Positions 13,053 through 14,470 of a DNA stretch of 14,470 nt are shown here, piece by piece. Every line of letters begins with the position of its first letter. The stretch's first letter is position 1. Under the pieces are notes generated by a model, which made no database searches, had not been told where the DNA came from, and worked only from the letters and a program-made list of their open reading frames with translations. Source of the DNA: an uncultured Clostridia bacterium (lineage in GTDB: Bacteria; Bacillota; Clostridia; Lachnospirales; Lachnospiraceae); assembly GCA_947178045.1 (NCBI GenBank), contig CAMWWR010000005.1, positions 1-14,470 of the forward strand, given 5' to 3'. The position numbers were made by a program, and so were the translations under genes.

Positions 13053-14021
13053 TCAATACAGCTTTGGCAGCGTTTCCTTCGTCACCGCATAAGGGCTTTC
13101 ATAAAGCGTTTTCAGATACTCAAAGCTGTTGAAATCCTCCGTAAGGCAGAAAACTCCTGACCATGTCATATAGCTTGCCCAGCCGATCCCCCGGTCATGG
13201 ATTTCGCCCATATCCGGCAGGCTGCCGATCTCGCCGATAATCGTTATTTTCGGCTGTCCGGTGATTTTTATCAGCTCGTTGTACTGGTCGGCACAGGCTG
13301 TGTGAACATGCTTTTCCGGGTACATATCTCTGGAAATAATATCCACCACATCATCGCCGGGATAGCACTCCGGTACGGCGGTGTTCCACACCCAGATCAG
13401 GTTGTTCAAACCGTGCAGGCCGGTGTACCTCTCATACATCATACGGTACAGCTTCTTCACAACCGCAGGCCCTTTCACTCCCCACCAGAACCAGTCGCCG
13501 TCGCCCTCATGGAACGGCCTCCAGAGGATCGGTATCCCCTTATCGCAGAACGGCCGGAGCAGCCCCGCCATCATGTCCATATCGGACAGCAGCGCTCTGT
13601 TTTCCGGCGTCCCGTCCATCACTGCCCTGCCTGCATCAAAGTCCGTGTTTTTGGTGAAAAACGCCTTGGAACGCCCTCCAAGCGGTGAGAACCAATGCCA
13701 TGTAAAGGTGAGCAGTCCCTTTTTCTCCGCCCATTCCCAAGCTCTTTTCAGCGTGCCGAAATTGTTTACAACCTCGGTCATGCATTCCTCATCGGTATCA
13801 AGATAATTGATATTCGGGGAGTATGACAAAAGCTCAAACCCCAGCAGGGCAGGCTCATGGCCGGTTATCTTTCTGATGTGATGAAGCTCCTCCATCGCCA
13901 TCGTCTGTGTATGCTGACCCGTTATCACTTTATTGTACGAAATATCGGACAGGTACTTTAATACATTCTTAACACCCTCCTGCGCGTTCGGATTCACGGG
14001 CGTATTTATTTTGCCGCTCAT
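13053..14021 (-). CDS. Glycoside hydrolase family 26 (beta-mannanase type), 322 aa
   Basis: A retaining endo-acting TIM-barrel enzyme, most likely cutting beta-1,4-mannan or manno-oligosaccharides. The acid/base motif WRPFHEGDGDWFWWG has Glu172, and the nucleophile segment TIIGEIGSLPD has Glu264. The family's N-terminal pattern is present: KYLSDISYNKVITGQHTQ (22-39), PALLGFELLSYS (57-68) and LLTFTWHWFSPLGG (103-116). The ATG at 14021 follows GAGGTGGAG. An open frame extends 39 codons upstream but crosses a strong hairpin and has no better start. There is no signal peptide, carbohydrate-binding module or anchor, so it should be intracellular, unlike most GH26 mannanases. It is alone on its transcript and converges on the methyltransferase gene. 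Confidence 0.9.
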   Translation of the reverse strand: MSGKINTPVNPNAQEGVKNVLKYLSDISYNKVITGQHTQTMAMEELHHIRKITGHEPALLGFELLSYSPNINYLDTDEECMTEVVNNFGTLKRAWEWAEKKGLLTFTWHWFSPLGGRSKAFFTKNTDFDAGRAVMDGTPENRALLSDMDMMAGLLRPFCDKGIPILWRPFHEGDGDWFWWGVKGPAVVKKLYRMMYERYTGLHGLNNLIWVWNTAVPECYPGDDVVDIISRDMYPEKHVHTACADQYNELIKITGQPKITIIGEIGSLPDMGEIHDRGIGWASYMTWSGVFCLTEDFNSFEYLKTLYESPYAVTKETLPKLY

Positions 14022-14038
14022 AGCTCTCCACCTCGTAT

Positions 14039-14085
14039 AATAAGTTTGTAAGCAAGAAAAACAGCTTACAGACTTATTCTTTTTT
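14039..14085 (+). terminator. Plus-strand intrinsic terminator upstream of GH26
   Basis: AATAAGTTTGTAAGC (14039-14053) pairs with GCTTACAGACTTATT (14064-14078) over 15 base pairs with one G-T pair and a 10-base loop. CTTTTTT (14079-14085) follows at once on the plus strand: a textbook intrinsic terminator in the plus direction. On the minus strand no T-run follows the stem. It lies in the 5' region of the minus-strand GH26 gene, 18 bases from the ATG, and no plus-strand gene precedes it closer than the methyltransferase ending at 12910. Confidence 0.8.
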
Positions 14086-14179
14086 ATGTATAAATGGTAA
14101 GGACATCTAAGAGGAACTCCCCTCATCCCGATTCCCATCTATACACTTAACAGTTACCTTTCAATATAGGTAGATCCTG

Positions 14180-14188
14180 TGGTATGAT
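14180..14188 (+). promoter_or_regulatory. Extended -10 promoter for the candidate bridge RNA
   Basis: TGGTATGAT matches the extended -10 form TGnTATAAT with one change. A poor -35 (TTCAAT, 14160-14165) lies 17 bases upstream. In IS110 elements the -35 can be supplied by the other end when the element circularises, so a weak -35 next to a good -10 near the left end is expected. Read in the other direction, TTGAAA (14164-14159), 15 bases, TATAGA (14143-14138) could be a weak GH26 promoter that overlaps it. Confidence 0.45.
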
Positions 14189-14194
14189 ATCAGA

Positions 14195-14446
14195 TAGAGT
14201 CTGATGTCCGAAGGCACTGCTGTTCCTCCTTTCAGCCGGCTTAGTCCGAGACTGCTTTTGTAGCATTCAGCCTGGCACATACGGCATATTCCGCTGACAC
14301 AGAATTTTCATCCCCAGTCGCCAGCCCCAGCAAGAAAGGCTGACTGGGTGCATGCTCATTGCGCGAGGTTTCGGTCACCGTATGCAGCACAGGATAAACC
14401 TTTAGCCTCAGGCTTCACAAATCCTGACCAGAATGGAGGTGATATC
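14195..14446 (+). ncRNA. Candidate IS110 bridge RNA / structured leader
   Basis: There is no open frame of note in these 252 bases, but stems are present. AGTCT (14198-14202) pairs with AGACT (14249-14253), enclosing a GCTG/CAGC stem-loop (14219-14236) with a pyrimidine loop. CCCAGTC (14313-14319) with AGCC (14323-14326) pairs with GGCT (14338-14341) and GACTGGG (14342-14348), leaving a three-base bulge and an 11-base loop. TCAGG (14408-14412) pairs with CCTGA (14423-14427) just before the ribosome binding site. In IS110-group elements the non-coding left end encodes a bridge RNA with target and donor loops. The RNA ends and the guide segments cannot be fixed here. Confidence 0.4.
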
Positions 14447-14470
14447 ATGTTAAAGATCAACTATATGTCC
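14447..14470 (+). CDS. Probable IS110-type recombinase, first eight codons
   Basis: ATG at 14447 is preceded by GGAGGTGAT (14435-14443), a nine-base match to the 16S anti-Shine-Dalgarno sequence, so a real gene starts here. The visible product is MLKINYMS. I recall this start, followed by a CCGxDVHK motif, from clostridial IS110 transposases, but the catalytic DEDD and Ser domains are outside the window. That a gene starts here is nearly certain; the family is a moderate-confidence call. Confidence 0.55.

Larger units (their letters stand above)
14160..14470 (+). mobile_element. Probable left end of an IS110-type insertion sequence (continues past the window)
   Basis: Three things point here to an IS110-type element: a plus-strand gene beginning MLKINYMS at the edge, as I recall for a group of clostridial IS110 recombinases; about 250 bases of non-coding, stem-forming DNA before it; and a promoter near the outer end of that stretch. 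IS110 elements lack terminal inverted repeats, so the exact outer boundary cannot be read here; 14160 is a guess from the promoter position. The recombinase body, which would settle this, lies outside the window. Confidence 0.45.

Noticed and set aside
14022..14138. 39-residue N-terminal extension of GH26 as a possible signal peptide
   Set aside because: It lacks a hydrophobic core and crosses the plus-strand terminator hairpin; the GH26 domain starts normally at ATG 14021.

Overview
The window looks like a chromosomal segment of an anaerobic, butyrate-forming member of the Bacillota, class Clostridia (Lachnospiraceae/Oscillospiraceae-like). The reasons are a complete ptb-buk butyrate module with a Rex-type operator in front, strong GGAGG ribosome binding sites, two ECF sigma factors each overlapping a gene for a single-pass membrane protein, a DUF4367-type protein, and two glycoside hydrolases without signal peptides. 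The genes were recognised by reading the translations; no database search was possible.

Layout. Positions 1-1057 (minus strand) hold a solitary DUF4367-type membrane protein followed by the start of a secreted repeat protein that runs off the left edge. Positions 1339-2700 hold a small accessory module: hicBA toxin-antitoxin (minus), a divergent unrecognised 105-residue protein (plus), and a 19-base imperfect direct repeat on each side. Positions 2750-5018 (plus) hold ptb and buk under a candidate Rex box; the 3' end of ptb is duplicated, and buk has an in-frame 34-codon leader with its own ribosome binding site. Positions 5072-7202 (plus) hold a structured intergenic hairpin, a candidate ECF promoter, ECF sigma factor 1 and its membrane partner with a 5 x 30-base tandem repeat. 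Positions 7230-10888 (minus) hold ECF sigma factor 2, its membrane partner with a 6 x 18-base tandem repeat, and a GH2 family glycosidase downstream. Positions 11224-12910 (plus) hold an ankyrin-type protein overlapping a SAM-dependent methyltransferase. Positions 13053-14021 (minus) hold a GH26 mannanase-type enzyme. From about 14160 to the right edge lies what looks like the left end of an IS110-type insertion sequence: an extended -10 promoter, about 250 bases of structured non-coding DNA where a bridge RNA would be expected, then a near-perfect ribosome binding site and the first eight codons of the probable recombinase.

How it works together. Ptb and Buk turn butyryl-CoA into butyrate and ATP, and the Rex box would tie this to the NADH/NAD ratio. 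The two sigma/membrane-protein pairs are built alike (translational overlap, one membrane helix, a low-complexity outer linker expanded by tandem repeats, a C-terminal outer domain) and are probably envelope signalling units; the GH2 gene may be co-transcribed with the second. GH2 and GH26 suggest intracellular breakdown of plant oligosaccharides such as mannans. The points most worth following up are the IS110 end with its candidate bridge RNA, the buk leader, and a plus-strand terminator in front of GH26 that serves no visible plus-strand gene.
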